From contig NZ_HG964937.1 of NCBI RefSeq assembly GCF_000613245.1, positions 1,735,935 through 1,799,934 on the forward strand: 64,000 nucleotides of DNA. Reading direction: 5' to 3'. This stretch comes from Mycobacterium asiaticum DSM 44297 (lineage in GTDB: Bacteria > Actinomycetota > Actinomycetes > Mycobacteriales > Mycobacteriaceae). The translations under genes and the position numbers were made by a program. This document shows positions 32,801 to 41,825 of the stretch, one piece after another. Every line of letters starts with the position of its first letter. The first letter of the stretch is position 1. A model generated the notes under the pieces. That model made no database searches and was not told the DNA's origin. It was given only the letters and a program-made list of their open reading frames with translations.

Positions 32801-35800
32801 TAACGCGTCCACCACCACGACGGTGGGCACCAGGTAGGAGGGCAGTCGTTCGGCGAGGTCCGCGCGCGCCTTGGCGGGTTCGACCGCACCCGGACCGGTA
32901 GGGGTGACGTAACCGACCAGGCGCTTGTCACCGGGGCGGTCTTCGCGGGTAACCACGACCGCCTGCTTGACCCCGTCGAGCGCACCCAGCGCCGCCTGCA
33001 CCTCCCCCAATTCAATGCGGTAGCCGCGGATTTTGACCTGTTCGTCGACCCGGCCGACGTAATTCAGCTGTCCGTCGGGACGCCAGCACACCAGATCCCC
33101 GGTGCGGTACATGCGTCCGCCCGGTGCCCCCGAGCCGCCGAACGGACAGGCCACGAACCGCGATGCCGTCAATCCGGCTCGGCGTAGATACCCGTATCCG
33201 ACCCCGGCACCGGCCACGTAGAGCTCGCCCACCACTCCGGGCGGTACCGGACGCAGCCACTCGTCCAGGACGAACAGTGCCGCCCCGTGGACCGGCGACC
33301 CGATCGGCACCGGCCCCGTCCCGGCGACCAGGGGCGCGCTCAGGGCGACATAGATTGTCGTCTCGGTCGGGCCGTAGGCGTTGACCATTACCCGGCCCGG
33401 TGCCCAGCGATCGACCACCTCGGTCGGGCACGGTTCACCGCCAATCAGCACCGCAACCGATTCCAGCTGCTCGGGTAGCAAAAGGTCGACCGCAGAAGGT
33501 GTTTGCGTCAGCACACTGACGCCCTCGGATACCAGGAGGTCCGCGAACTCGGCTGGCGAGGACGCCACCGATTCGGGTACGACGACCAGCCTGCCGCCGC
33601 GCAACAGGGCTCCCCAGATTTCCCACACCGAGAAGTCGAAGACGTACGAATGCCACTGCGACCAAACCTGTTCGGCAGCCGGAGGCAGCCCGGCGTCCAG
33701 CGCCATGATCAGCTGGGTGAGGTTGCGATGGGAAACGGCAACGCCTTTGGGCACCCCGGTGGTGCCGGAGGTGTAAATGACGTAGGCGATCTCCTGCGCG
33801 GACGGCACCGGCAGGGGCGTCTTCGGGCATGCATCCAGGCGCGAGTCCTCCGCGTCGATCACCGTGAGCTCGTATCCGGACAGCCGGCCGGCCAGGCCCG
33901 GACCGGTGACCGCGGCGATCGGCGCTGCGTCGCCGATCATGAATTGCACCCGCGCCTCGGGCAGTCCCGGATCAAGGGGCAGATACGCCGCGCCCGTCTT
34001 CAGGATGGCCAGGATGGCGACGATGGCCTCTGCCGATCGCCCCAGCAACAGGGCCACACATGTGCCGGGACCGGCCCCGGAACGAGCGAGCAGGTGCGAC
34101 AGCCGATTCGCGGCTTCCTCGATCTCGAGGTAGGTCCATGACCGGCCGCCGCAGGTGACCGCCACTGCCGCAGGGGTATGGGACACCTGGGTGGCCCACA
34201 CCGCCGGAATCGATTCCGCTGCGGGTGCTGGCCGGGCCAGGGCCGCCCGGTTGCCCCACCGCGCGAGCTGCTCGTGCTCGGCAGCGTCGAGCAGGTCGAT
34301 CGATGAGAGCCGCCGGCCCGGATCCGCGGTGGCGGCGGTCAAGACCGTCGCAAGCCGCACGATCAGTGTCGCGATGGTGGCCGCGTCGAATACGTCGGTG
34401 CGAAACTCCACCCGTCCACCGATGCCGGCCAGCTCACCGGTATCCGTGACGCGCTCCACCAAGGAGAGCGCCAAATCCATGCGGGCGGTGTGGGTGTCGA
34501 CCGGTATGGGCGTGATCTGCAGGTCACCCGCGACCAAGCCGGTGGTCGGGTCGTTGTTCTGCCAGTTCAGCATCACCTGAATCAGCGGATGATGGGTCCG
34601 CGAACGGGGCGGGTTGAGCCGGTCGACGAGCACCTCGAAGGGCACGTCCTGGTGCTCGTAGGCGGCCAGGCTCCGGGCCCGCACCTGGGCGAGCAGCTCG
34701 GCGAAGGTCGGATCACCGGAAAGGTCGACCCGCAGCACCAGGGTGTTGACGAAAAAGCCCACCAGGGCGTCGAGCGCGGCGTCACTACGACCGGCGATCG
34801 GGAAACCCACCGCCACATCGGGACTAGCGCTCAGCCGGGACAGCAGTAGGGCGAGGGCTGCCTGCACCACCATGAAGCTGGTCGCGTTGTGGGCACGGCC
34901 GAGGTCGCGGATCCGCCGCTGCAGGTCCGCGGGCCACTCCACGACGATCTGGTCACCGTGATGGTCGGCAACCGCCGGGTACGGGCGATCGGTCGGCAAC
35001 TCCACGCGTTGCGGCATCGCCGCCAGCGCGGTTTCCCAATACTGCACCTGGGCGGCCAGCGGGCTGTTCTGATCGGTCAGATCGCCCAGGTTTTCCCGCT
35101 GCCACAGCGTGTAATCGATGTATTGCACCGGCAAGTCGGTCCAGTCCGGGGACTGCCCCGCACAGCGGCTGGTGAAGGCCATGATGACATCACTGGCCAG
35201 CACGCCGATCGACCAGCCGTCCCCGGCAATATGGTGGACGACGACAACCAACACGTGCTCCTCCGCGCTGACCTTGAAAAGGTTTGCGCGAAAGGGGATT
35301 TCGGCGGCCAGGTCGAAACAGCAGCGTGCCGTCTCCTCAATGGCCGACCCGAGGCGGTCCGCCGACCACCCCGTTGCGTCGATCACCCGCCAACCAAGGT
35401 CGGCCCTCGCCAGCGGAATCACCACCTGGTGTGGCACACCGTCGATGGCCGCGAACACGGTGCGCAAGCTTTCGTGGCGGCCCACCACATCTTTGACCGC
35501 CGATGCCAGGGCTTCGGTGTCGAGCCGCCCCTGTAAGCGCAGCGCCACCGCACGGTTGTAAACCGGTGAGGCGCCCTGGAGTTGGTCGATGAACCACAAC
35601 CGGCTCTGCGCGAAGGACAACGGCACCACCGCCGGTCGCGGCACCGCACGCAGCGGCTTGAGGCGACCCGATTCCCCAGCGATGCGGGAGGCCAGTTGCG
35701 CGACCGTCGGCGCGTCGAACAAGGCGCCCACCCGCAGATCGGCGTCCAGGGTGGCGTTCACCGCCACGATCACCCGCATCGCCGACAGGGAATCCCCGCC

Positions 35801-35965
35801 CAGGTCGAAGAATGAGTCGTCGACGCCGACCAACCGGTGTGACTCGACACCGAGCACCTGGGCGAAGATGTCCGCCAGGACCTTCTCGATGGAACCGGTA
35901 CGGCTGTTGGCGTTCTCTGGTTCCGGCGATGCCCCGGTATCGGGTTCGCCTCGCAGCGTTGTCAT
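25871..35965 (-). CDS. NRPS, 5' part: PCP0, C1-A1-PCP1, C2-A2-PCP2-E2, C3 and A3 N-lobe
   Basis: Start of the giant NRPS. I place it at ATG 35965 (MTTLRGE), 31 bp after mbtH; the frame is open to 36109 but that would run over mbtH. Order: stand-alone carrier PCP0 (LGGDSLSAM near 35795); C1 (HHIAGDGW near 35220); A1; PCP1; C2; A2; PCP2 (LGGDSI near 29470); epimerase E2 (HHLAVDGVSW near 28960); C3 of D-accepting type (HHIVVDGW near 27515); A3 N-lobe (YTSGTTG near 26145). GrsA-aligned residues: A1 D F W S L G A I Y (+K); A2 D V W S V G A V Y (+K). The correct frame is lost at ~25871, after SQTPSA, exactly where a near-identical repeat ends. With no A domain before PCP0, the starter must be loaded in trans. 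Confidence 0.9.
26926..28507 (-). repeat. Mosaic of near-identical blocks, E2/C3 copy
   Basis: Partner of 21221-22808, with the same alternation of identical and divergent patches. It encodes the end of E2 and most of C3. Confidence 0.85.
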
Positions 35966-35996
35966 ATTGCCGCCAAACCCCCGGACGGCCGAGAAC

Positions 35997-36221
35997 TCAG
36001 GCGCCCGTACCCTGTGCCAACCTGTCCCGCAGGCTCTTGGGCCGGATATCAGTCCAGTTCTGCTCGACGTATTCCAGGCAGGCCGCCCGATCCGCCTCCC
36101 CATAGACAACCCGCCAACCGGCCGGTATGTCGGCGAATGTCGGCCAAAGGCTGTGTTGCTCCTCGTCGTTGATCAACACGAAGAAGCGCCCGTTGTCGTC
36201 ATCGAACGGATTGTTACTCAC
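35997..36221 (-). CDS. MbtH-like protein
   Basis: 74 aa. The MbtH signature is complete: NxExQxSLWP near residues 18-26, PAGW near 34 and the C-terminal NWTDIRPKSL. MbtH proteins bind NRPS adenylation domains and are needed for their solubility or activity. GTG start at 36221 with AGGAG spaced seven bases upstream. It ends 31 bp before the NRPS ATG, so the two are surely co-transcribed and this protein is the partner of A1-A5. Confidence 0.96.
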   Translation of the reverse strand: MSNNPFDDDNGRFFVLINDEEQHSLWPTFADIPAGWRVVYGEADRAACLEYVEQNWTDIRPKSLRDRLAQGTGA

Positions 36222-36689
36222 TCGTACTCCTAACCACCCAGCAGATGAGTCAAGCGCAAGACCAGCGAGCGCGGCACCGTCATGCGATCACGGACCGGCG
36301 TCGTCAACATAGCATCGGTGACCTGCACTTCGGCACCAACCAAGCCCCCGAATCGTCCGTACCGCGTACCCGATCAGTGAAACTCACGGCAGACGTTCAT
36401 GTCGCGGTGTTGCGCGTCGACCTCCCCATTCCGTCCGCCCGGCGGGTGGCCGGGCGATACACCCAGGCTGCTTGCCGGCACTTGCGACTTGCTCGCGAAG
36501 TGTTTGCGAAATTCTTGCGTTCGCCCGACCGGCGGCATGATTAGAGCGCGAAAGCGCTTGATCCCTTCGGAGTTTCGGTGCCGCCGTGCACCCGAGCCCG
36601 CCGGGACCGGACCGGTCGACTTCGATCCTGCAAAATGCCGCGATTTGGGCGGATAATCCTGGCTTATCAGCACAATTTAGGAGTGCACC
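36222..36689. other. 468-bp divergent intergenic region of the NRPS operon
   Basis: No convincing coding sequence; the short open frames here lack codon bias and ribosome sites. It must hold the promoters for mbtH-NRPS (minus) and the small membrane protein (plus). The only strong structure seen is the set of 11-bp repeats at 36481-36520. Confidence 0.7.
36481..36520. promoter_or_regulatory. Four 11-bp direct repeats, SARP-like operator upstream of mbtH
   Basis: Heptamers at 36481 (CTTGCGA), 36492 (CTCGCGA), 36503 (TTTGCGA) and 36514 (CTTGCGT) are exactly 11 bp apart, i.e. one helical turn. Heptamer plus four-base spacer is the arrangement bound by SARP-type activators (EmbR in mycobacteria). 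The set lies 255-300 bp before the mbtH start and shares its last unit with flank (GAAATTCTTGCG) with the site before the kinase gene, in the same orientation to the genes. It could also serve the gene at 36690. Confidence 0.55.
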
Positions 36690-37163
36690 ATGTCCACCAC
36701 GGCCGCGCCCGCCAAACCCTACAAGTTTCTGCAACTGGCACTAGTGCTCTTCGGCGCGGTGATGCTGCTTCTCTACCCGCTTGCGGTGATCTGGCCGTCG
36801 GGCTGGGCATGGCACCCCGGGCCACCGCACCACTCGGACTACTTCATGATGATCGTCGGCATCTACGCCACCCTCGGGGTGTTTCTGATCCACGCCGCGC
36901 GCAACCCGGTAAACCATCTGAGTCTGATCTGGTTCGCGGTCTGGTCCAGCATGGTGCACGCGGCGATCATGGCGGTCGAGTCGTTCCACGGCGACCACCA
37001 GATGGGGCACCTGTGGGGTGACGTCGCCGCGCTGTTACTGGTGGCCGCCGTCCTGGCGGCGCTGGTACGGGCTTCGGGTCTCAGTGGGCATCGGAATTCA
37101 CCGACTCCTCCGGAGTCCAGGCCGGCGGTTGCCCCGGGCGACCGGGGAACAGGTAATCGATGA
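36690..37163 (+). CDS. Small membrane protein, DUF6632-like
   Basis: 157 aa with four hydrophobic segments (about residues 12-32, 50-66, 75-95 and 105-125) and a hydrophilic, Pro-rich tail. A histidine/aspartate cluster (ESFHGDHQMGH) sits in the last loop, and a GPPHHSDYF motif lies after the first helix; metal binding is conceivable but unproven. I believe it belongs to the DUF6632 family from its overall pattern. AGGAG precedes the ATG. The last 83 bp overlap the convergent synthetase gene. Confidence 0.75.
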   Translation: MSTTAAPAKPYKFLQLALVLFGAVMLLLYPLAVIWPSGWAWHPGPPHHSDYFMMIVGIYATLGVFLIHAARNPVNHLSLIWFAVWSSMVHAAIMAVESFHGDHQMGHLWGDVAALLLVAAVLAALVRASGLSGHRNSPTPPESRPAVAPGDRGTGNR

Positions 37164-38892
37164 AAGCCGCTGCCGTGGGCTGTGGTTCGTGATTGGCCAA
37201 TCCGGGCCGCTCGTTGGCTTCGATAAAGACATACTCGGTGCCGGTGACGTCGGGCACCAGCAGATCGATGCCGGTCACCGGGATGCCAATGGCCTCGGCG
37301 GCGGCCACCGCAACGCGGCACAGCTCCGGGTTCACCTGTGCGGTGACATCGTGGATCGTCCCACCCTGATGCAAATTGGCGGTGTGCCGGACACGCAGCC
37401 TGGTCCCCTGTGGCAGCACATCGTCCAGACCCCAACCGGATTCGCCGACGGTCGCCTCGGTGATCTCGTCGATCGGTATCCGCGATTCGCCGCCGGTGGC
37501 CGCTGAGCGGCGCCGGCTCTCGGACGCGATCAGGTCCCGGATGCTGTGCTCGCCGGTGCCGATGACCTCCGGCGGCATCCGCAACGCGGCGGCGACGACC
37601 CGGCCGTCGATCACCACCAGGCGCAGATCGTCGCCCTTCATCCGCTGCTCGATCAGCACCTCGGGGTGTTGTTCCCGAGCCCGCGCCAGGGCGGCCGCCA
37701 ATTCGCCGGGGCCGTTCTCGGCGGTGACCCCCACCGTGATGCCCTTGCCCTGCTCTCCGCGGGTGGGTTTGACGACGACCTCTCCCACCTCGGTCAGAAA
37801 TTCGTAGTCGGCGTCGTCGAAGGTGGCCAGCCGGGCGCGGGCCACATTGATGCCCACATCGGCGACGAGGCGCCGCGTCAGGCGTTTGTCGTCGCAACGG
37901 CACATGGCGACCGCGGACGTGAACTCTGACAGCGACTCTCGGGTGATTATGCTGCGCCCGCCGTGGGACAGGCGTATCTCGCCGGTCTCGGCGTCGAGCA
38001 CCTCCACCCAGATGCCGCGGCGCAACGCCTCGTCGGCGATGATCCGGGCGTAGGGGTTGAGGTCGTCGATCGTCTCCGGCGGCGGGGTGAACAGCGGCTC
38101 GTTGATCGCGTTCTTGCGCTTGATCGCCAGCACCGGGACACGACGGAAGCCGAGTTTCTCGTAGAGGCCGATGGCCGCGGCATTGTCGTGCGCGACAGAC
38201 AGATCCATGTAGGCGCGGCCCTTGCGGCGGAAGTGGTCGGCCAGCGCCCGGGTCAGCGCTTCACCCAGTCCGGGGAGCCCGGCCGCCGGGTCCACCGCCA
38301 GGCTCCACAAGCTGGACCCCTCCTCCGGATCGGAGAACAATATCTCGTGATCGATACCGGTGACCGTGCCCACCACCGCGCCGTCGTCATCGCGCACCGC
38401 AACCAAGTAGGTCAGCGCTTCGACGTTCAGGTGGTTGTGCCAGATCGTCTCGACCGGCGCCGGCACCATCCCGCACCGGACATAGACGCGATTCATCGCG
38501 TCGGCCTCGCGCTCGTCGCGCAGCGTGCGTACCGTGGCGGCGGGCGGCGACGGTACCGACTGGTCCTCGTCCCCGGTGAACCGCAGGCGGTAGGTGTGGC
38601 TGGGGTCGATGAAAAGCTCGGCCGAGGCCCCGGCGACCACCACATGTGACTCGCGGGCGTAGATGCAGATGTCGCGCCGCCCGACCGCCTCTTGCCGCAA
38701 CACCTCGGCCAGCGTGTCGGAGTCGGCGAATGTCTGACCGAAAATAATGCGGCCCCAACCTAATTCGAGCGCAACGTCCTTCTTCATTGCGGCTAACAGA
38801 TCGGGCGGCGACGCCTCGTGCAGAGCCAGCGTGATGGCTTCGGTGTGTTCCTCGTGTTCCTCGTGTTCTGCGGCGGGACCGTTGGTGCTCAT
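37081..38892 (-). CDS. ngg: N-acetylglutaminylglutamine synthetase (GNAT + ATP-grasp)
   Basis: About 603 aa. The N-terminal part (about 100-270) is a GNAT acetyltransferase with LGEALTRALADHF and NAAAIGLYEKLGF. The C-terminal half is an ATP-grasp ligase (VVVKPTRGEQGKGITVG, EQRMKGDDLRLVVIDG, FIEANERPG). This fusion is the Ngg enzyme that joins glutamines and N-acetylates the dipeptide in synthesis of the osmolyte N-acetylglutaminylglutamine amide. The ATG at 38892 overlaps the amidotransferase stop (ATGA), so the pair is translationally coupled. The tail after His-Glu repeats (EEHEEH) at the N terminus is unremarkable. Confidence 0.93.
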   Translation of the reverse strand: MSTNGPAAEHEEHEEHTEAITLALHEASPPDLLAAMKKDVALELGWGRIIFGQTFADSDTLAEVLRQEAVGRRDICIYARESHVVVAGASAELFIDPSHTYRLRFTGDEDQSVPSPPAATVRTLRDEREADAMNRVYVRCGMVPAPVETIWHNHLNVEALTYLVAVRDDDGAVVGTVTGIDHEILFSDPEEGSSLWSLAVDPAAGLPGLGEALTRALADHFRRKGRAYMDLSVAHDNAAAIGLYEKLGFRRVPVLAIKRKNAINEPLFTPPPETIDDLNPYARIIADEALRRGIWVEVLDAETGEIRLSHGGRSIITRESLSEFTSAVAMCRCDDKRLTRRLVADVGINVARARLATFDDADYEFLTEVGEVVVKPTRGEQGKGITVGVTAENGPGELAAALARAREQHPEVLIEQRMKGDDLRLVVIDGRVVAAALRMPPEVIGTGEHSIRDLIASESRRRSAATGGESRIPIDEITEATVGESGWGLDDVLPQGTRLRVRHTANLHQGGTIHDVTAQVNPELCRVAVAAAEAIGIPVTGIDLLVPDVTGTEYVFIEANERPGLANHEPQPTAAAFIDYLFPGRPGQPPAWTPEESVNSDAH

Positions 38893-40694
38893 ACCGCGGC
38901 ACCCGTGACGCCGTGCTGCTGCAGCCACATCTCGAGTAGCGCGATCTGCCAGAGTTCGTTGCCGCGCAGCGGGGTCAATCTCCGGTTCGGGTCGGCCAGC
39001 AGGGCCTCGACCGCGTCGGCGCGGAACAGGCCGCGCTCTTTGGCGACCGGTGCGTAGAGGGCGTCGCGGACCATGTCGAGGTAGGGCCCTTCGAGGTGGG
39101 TCAGGGCGGGAACCGGGAAGTAGCCCTTGGGGCGATCGATCACCGCGGACGGGATGACCCTGCGGGCAGCCTGTTTCAGCACGCCCTTGCCGTCGTGGGC
39201 GATCTTCAGCTCCGGTGGGCAGCTCGCCGCCAGCTCGACCAATTCGTGGTCGAGGAAGGGCACCCGCCCCTCCAAGCCCCAGGCCATGGTCATGTTGTCC
39301 ACTCGCTTCACCGGATCGTCGACCAGCATCACCGTGGTGTCGAGCCGCAGCGCCCGGTCGATGCCGGTATCGGCATGCGCCCTGGCGAAATGGTCGGCGA
39401 CGAATCGCTCGCTGGGATCGTCGGGTGCGACCATCTCAGGGGTCAGCAGCGCGCGCACGCCCGCCGCGTCGCGGTCGAAGAAGGCCTTGCGGTAGGTCGC
39501 GACGGCGCCGTCGAGGGTGCCGGCGGCCGGGCCGCCCATCGGCGGATACCAGTGGTAGCCGGCGAACACCTCGTCGGCACCCTGACCGGACTGGACGACC
39601 TTCACATGACGCGCGACTTCCTGACTGAGCAGGTAGAACGCCACACAGTCGTGGCTGACCATCGGCTCGCTCATCGCACCGATCGCGCCAGCGAGCGCCG
39701 GCAGCATCCGCTCGGTGCCGATCCGGATCTGGTGATGATTGGTGTCGAAGCGCTCGGCAACGATGTCGGACCACTTGAACTCGTCACCCTCGACGCCGCC
39801 CGCCGACTCAAAGCCGATGGAGAAGGTTGACAGGCCGTGCTGGCCGGCCTCGGCGAGCAGGCCGACGATCAGGCTGGAGTCCACGCCCCCGGACAGCAGG
39901 CAGCCGACCGGCACATCGGCGACCAGGCGCCGCTTCACGGCGGTGCGCAAGGACTCCAGCACCGCGTCTTCCCAGTCGGTTTCCGTCCAGTCGCAGCGGT
40001 CGGTGCGCCGGGTGAAGTCAGGCGTCCAGTAGGTGGTGCTGTTGCGCCGACCGTCGGGTTCGATCGCGAGCAGCGACGCCGGCGGAATTTTGCGGACGCC
40101 GCGCAGGATGGTTAGCGGAGCCGGCACCACCGAGTGGAACGTCATGTAATGGTGCAGTGCGACCTGGTCGATCCGGGTGTCCACGCCGCCACCGGCCAGC
40201 AACGCCGGCAGCGAGGACGCGAACCGGATCCGGTGCGCGTCCTCCGCCAGGTACAGGGGCTTGATGCCCAGCCGGTCGCGGCCTAACAGCACGCGGCCGG
40301 TGTCCCGCTCGGCGATGGCGAACGCGAACATGCCCATCAGGTGGCTGACGAAGTCGTCGCGCCACCGGTGGTAGGCCTTCAGCAGCACCTCGCTGTCGCT
40401 GTGCGAGAAGAACCGGTAGCCATGTCCCTCGAGCTCGGACCGCAGCTCCTTGTAGTTGTAGATGCAGCCGTTCCAGGCGATCGTCAAGCCCAGTTCGGCG
40501 TCCACCATGGGCTGAGCACCCGCTTCGGACAGGTCGATGATGCTGAGGCGGCGATGGCCCAGCGCTACCCGACCCTGGGACCACGCACCCGCCCCGTCAG
40601 GCCCCCGGGGTGCCAGCACGGCAGCCATCGCTGCCACTGCGCCCACGTCGGGCACCTGGTCATCAAGTCGCACTTCACCAGCGGCTCCACACAC
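38889..40694 (-). CDS. asnO: N-acetylglutaminylglutamine amidotransferase (asparagine-synthase-like)
   Basis: 601 aa. Glutamine amidotransferase class II domain then an asparagine synthase-type ATP-PPi domain (LLSGGVDSSL near residue 265; QSGQGADEVFAGY). It amidates the product of the neighbouring synthetase. I start it at GTG 40694 because the next codon is Cys (CGAAGEVRL), which must be the N-terminal nucleophile after Met removal; the frame is open to 42140 but that part lies antisense to two real genes. No strong Shine-Dalgarno is visible. First gene of the two-gene osmolyte operon, with only 48 bp to the divergent oxidoreductase. Confidence 0.92.
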   Translation of the reverse strand: MCGAAGEVRLDDQVPDVGAVAAMAAVLAPRGPDGAGAWSQGRVALGHRRLSIIDLSEAGAQPMVDAELGLTIAWNGCIYNYKELRSELEGHGYRFFSHSDSEVLLKAYHRWRDDFVSHLMGMFAFAIAERDTGRVLLGRDRLGIKPLYLAEDAHRIRFASSLPALLAGGGVDTRIDQVALHHYMTFHSVVPAPLTILRGVRKIPPASLLAIEPDGRRNSTTYWTPDFTRRTDRCDWTETDWEDAVLESLRTAVKRRLVADVPVGCLLSGGVDSSLIVGLLAEAGQHGLSTFSIGFESAGGVEGDEFKWSDIVAERFDTNHHQIRIGTERMLPALAGAIGAMSEPMVSHDCVAFYLLSQEVARHVKVVQSGQGADEVFAGYHWYPPMGGPAAGTLDGAVATYRKAFFDRDAAGVRALLTPEMVAPDDPSERFVADHFARAHADTGIDRALRLDTTVMLVDDPVKRVDNMTMAWGLEGRVPFLDHELVELAASCPPELKIAHDGKGVLKQAARRVIPSAVIDRPKGYFPVPALTHLEGPYLDMVRDALYAPVAKERGLFRADAVEALLADPNRRLTPLRGNELWQIALLEMWLQQHGVTGAAV

Positions 40695-40742
40695 AATTTC
40701 GACGATACGGGTGTCGCCGCGAACACGCGCGCGGTGGGCGAG

Positions 40743-41774
40743 ATGTACCGTTCGACCGTGCAGGTAGACCTGATGACCGTCCCGCAGCCCTTGTCGCGGA
40801 TCGGCGATGTCGCCAAGCGTGCGCAGGCCGCCGGATTCTCCGGTCTGCTGTTCACCGAAACCGGGCGTACCGCCTACCTCAACGCCGCCGTCGCCGCCAC
40901 CGCGGCACCGGGTCTGGCCCTGTCCACCGGCGTGGCCGTTGCCTTTCCGCGCAGTCCGTTCGTGACCGCGGCCACTGCGTGGGAGCTGCAGGAGGCGAGC
41001 AATGGCAACTTCCGGCTGGGCCTCGGCACGCAGGTGCGCACCCATGTCGTGCGGCGCTATGGGATGCCATTCGAGCGTCCCGGTCCGCGGCTTCGGGATT
41101 ACGTGCGTGCCGTGAAGGCCTGCTTCACCGCGTTCCGGACGGGCAAACTGGATCATCACGGCGAGTTCTATCAACTGGACTTCATCACACCGCAGTGGAG
41201 CGCCGGGCCGATCGAGGCGCCCGACCCCAAGGTCGACGTTGCGGCGGTGAATCCGTGGATGTTGCGCATGGCCGGCGAAGTCGCCGACGGGGTCCACATT
41301 CATCCACTCGGCGAACCCGGGTATCTGGCGCGCCACGTCGTCCCGAACGTCGCCGCCGGGGCCGAGAAGTCGGGCCGCCCGGCGTCCGACATCGCAGTCA
41401 TCGTGCCCGTCATGACCATCGTCGGCGACACCGAGGAGGAGCGCCGCAACGAGCGGGAGCTGGTGCGCTCCAGCCTCAGCTTCTACGCGAGCACACCCAA
41501 CTACGCATTCATCCTGGACGAGGCGGGATTCGAGGGCACCACCGCCCGCATCCGCGAGCGGCAGAAGGCTGGCGACTTCGCGGGGATGGCCGCCCAGGTC
41601 AGCGACGACCACATCGCCACCTTCGCCACCGAGTCGACCTGGGACGGCCTGGCGGACGCGCTGGTGGCCAAGTACGCCGGCACCGCCACGCGGCTGGTGC
41701 TGTACAACGCGCTGGGCGACTCGGAGCGTTTCGAACGGTACGGCGAAATCGCGCGACGCATATCGGCCGGCTGA
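40743..41774 (+). CDS. F420-dependent LLM-class oxidoreductase
   Basis: 343 aa luciferase-like TIM barrel. Recognisable parts are GFSGLLFTETGRTAYL, NFRLGLGTQVRTHVVRRYGMPF and the RLRDYVRAVKACF helix. It resembles the mycobacterial TIGR03617 subfamily of coenzyme-F420 enzymes; the substrate is unknown. ATG 40743 is preferred; GTG 40758 is possible. It lies 51 bp before gabD2, same strand, so it may be co-transcribed. Sequence further upstream in this frame is antisense to asnO and is not part of the gene. Confidence 0.88.
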   Translation: MYRSTVQVDLMTVPQPLSRIGDVAKRAQAAGFSGLLFTETGRTAYLNAAVAATAAPGLALSTGVAVAFPRSPFVTAATAWELQEASNGNFRLGLGTQVRTHVVRRYGMPFERPGPRLRDYVRAVKACFTAFRTGKLDHHGEFYQLDFITPQWSAGPIEAPDPKVDVAAVNPWMLRMAGEVADGVHIHPLGEPGYLARHVVPNVAAGAEKSGRPASDIAVIVPVMTIVGDTEEERRNERELVRSSLSFYASTPNYAFILDEAGFEGTTARIRERQKAGDFAGMAAQVSDDHIATFATESTWDGLADALVAKYAGTATRLVLYNALGDSERFERYGEIARRISAG

Positions 41775-41825
41775 ACGGCTATACGCTGAGGGCAAGATGC
41801 CTGTGCTTCTCCGAGAGGTAGCGAA

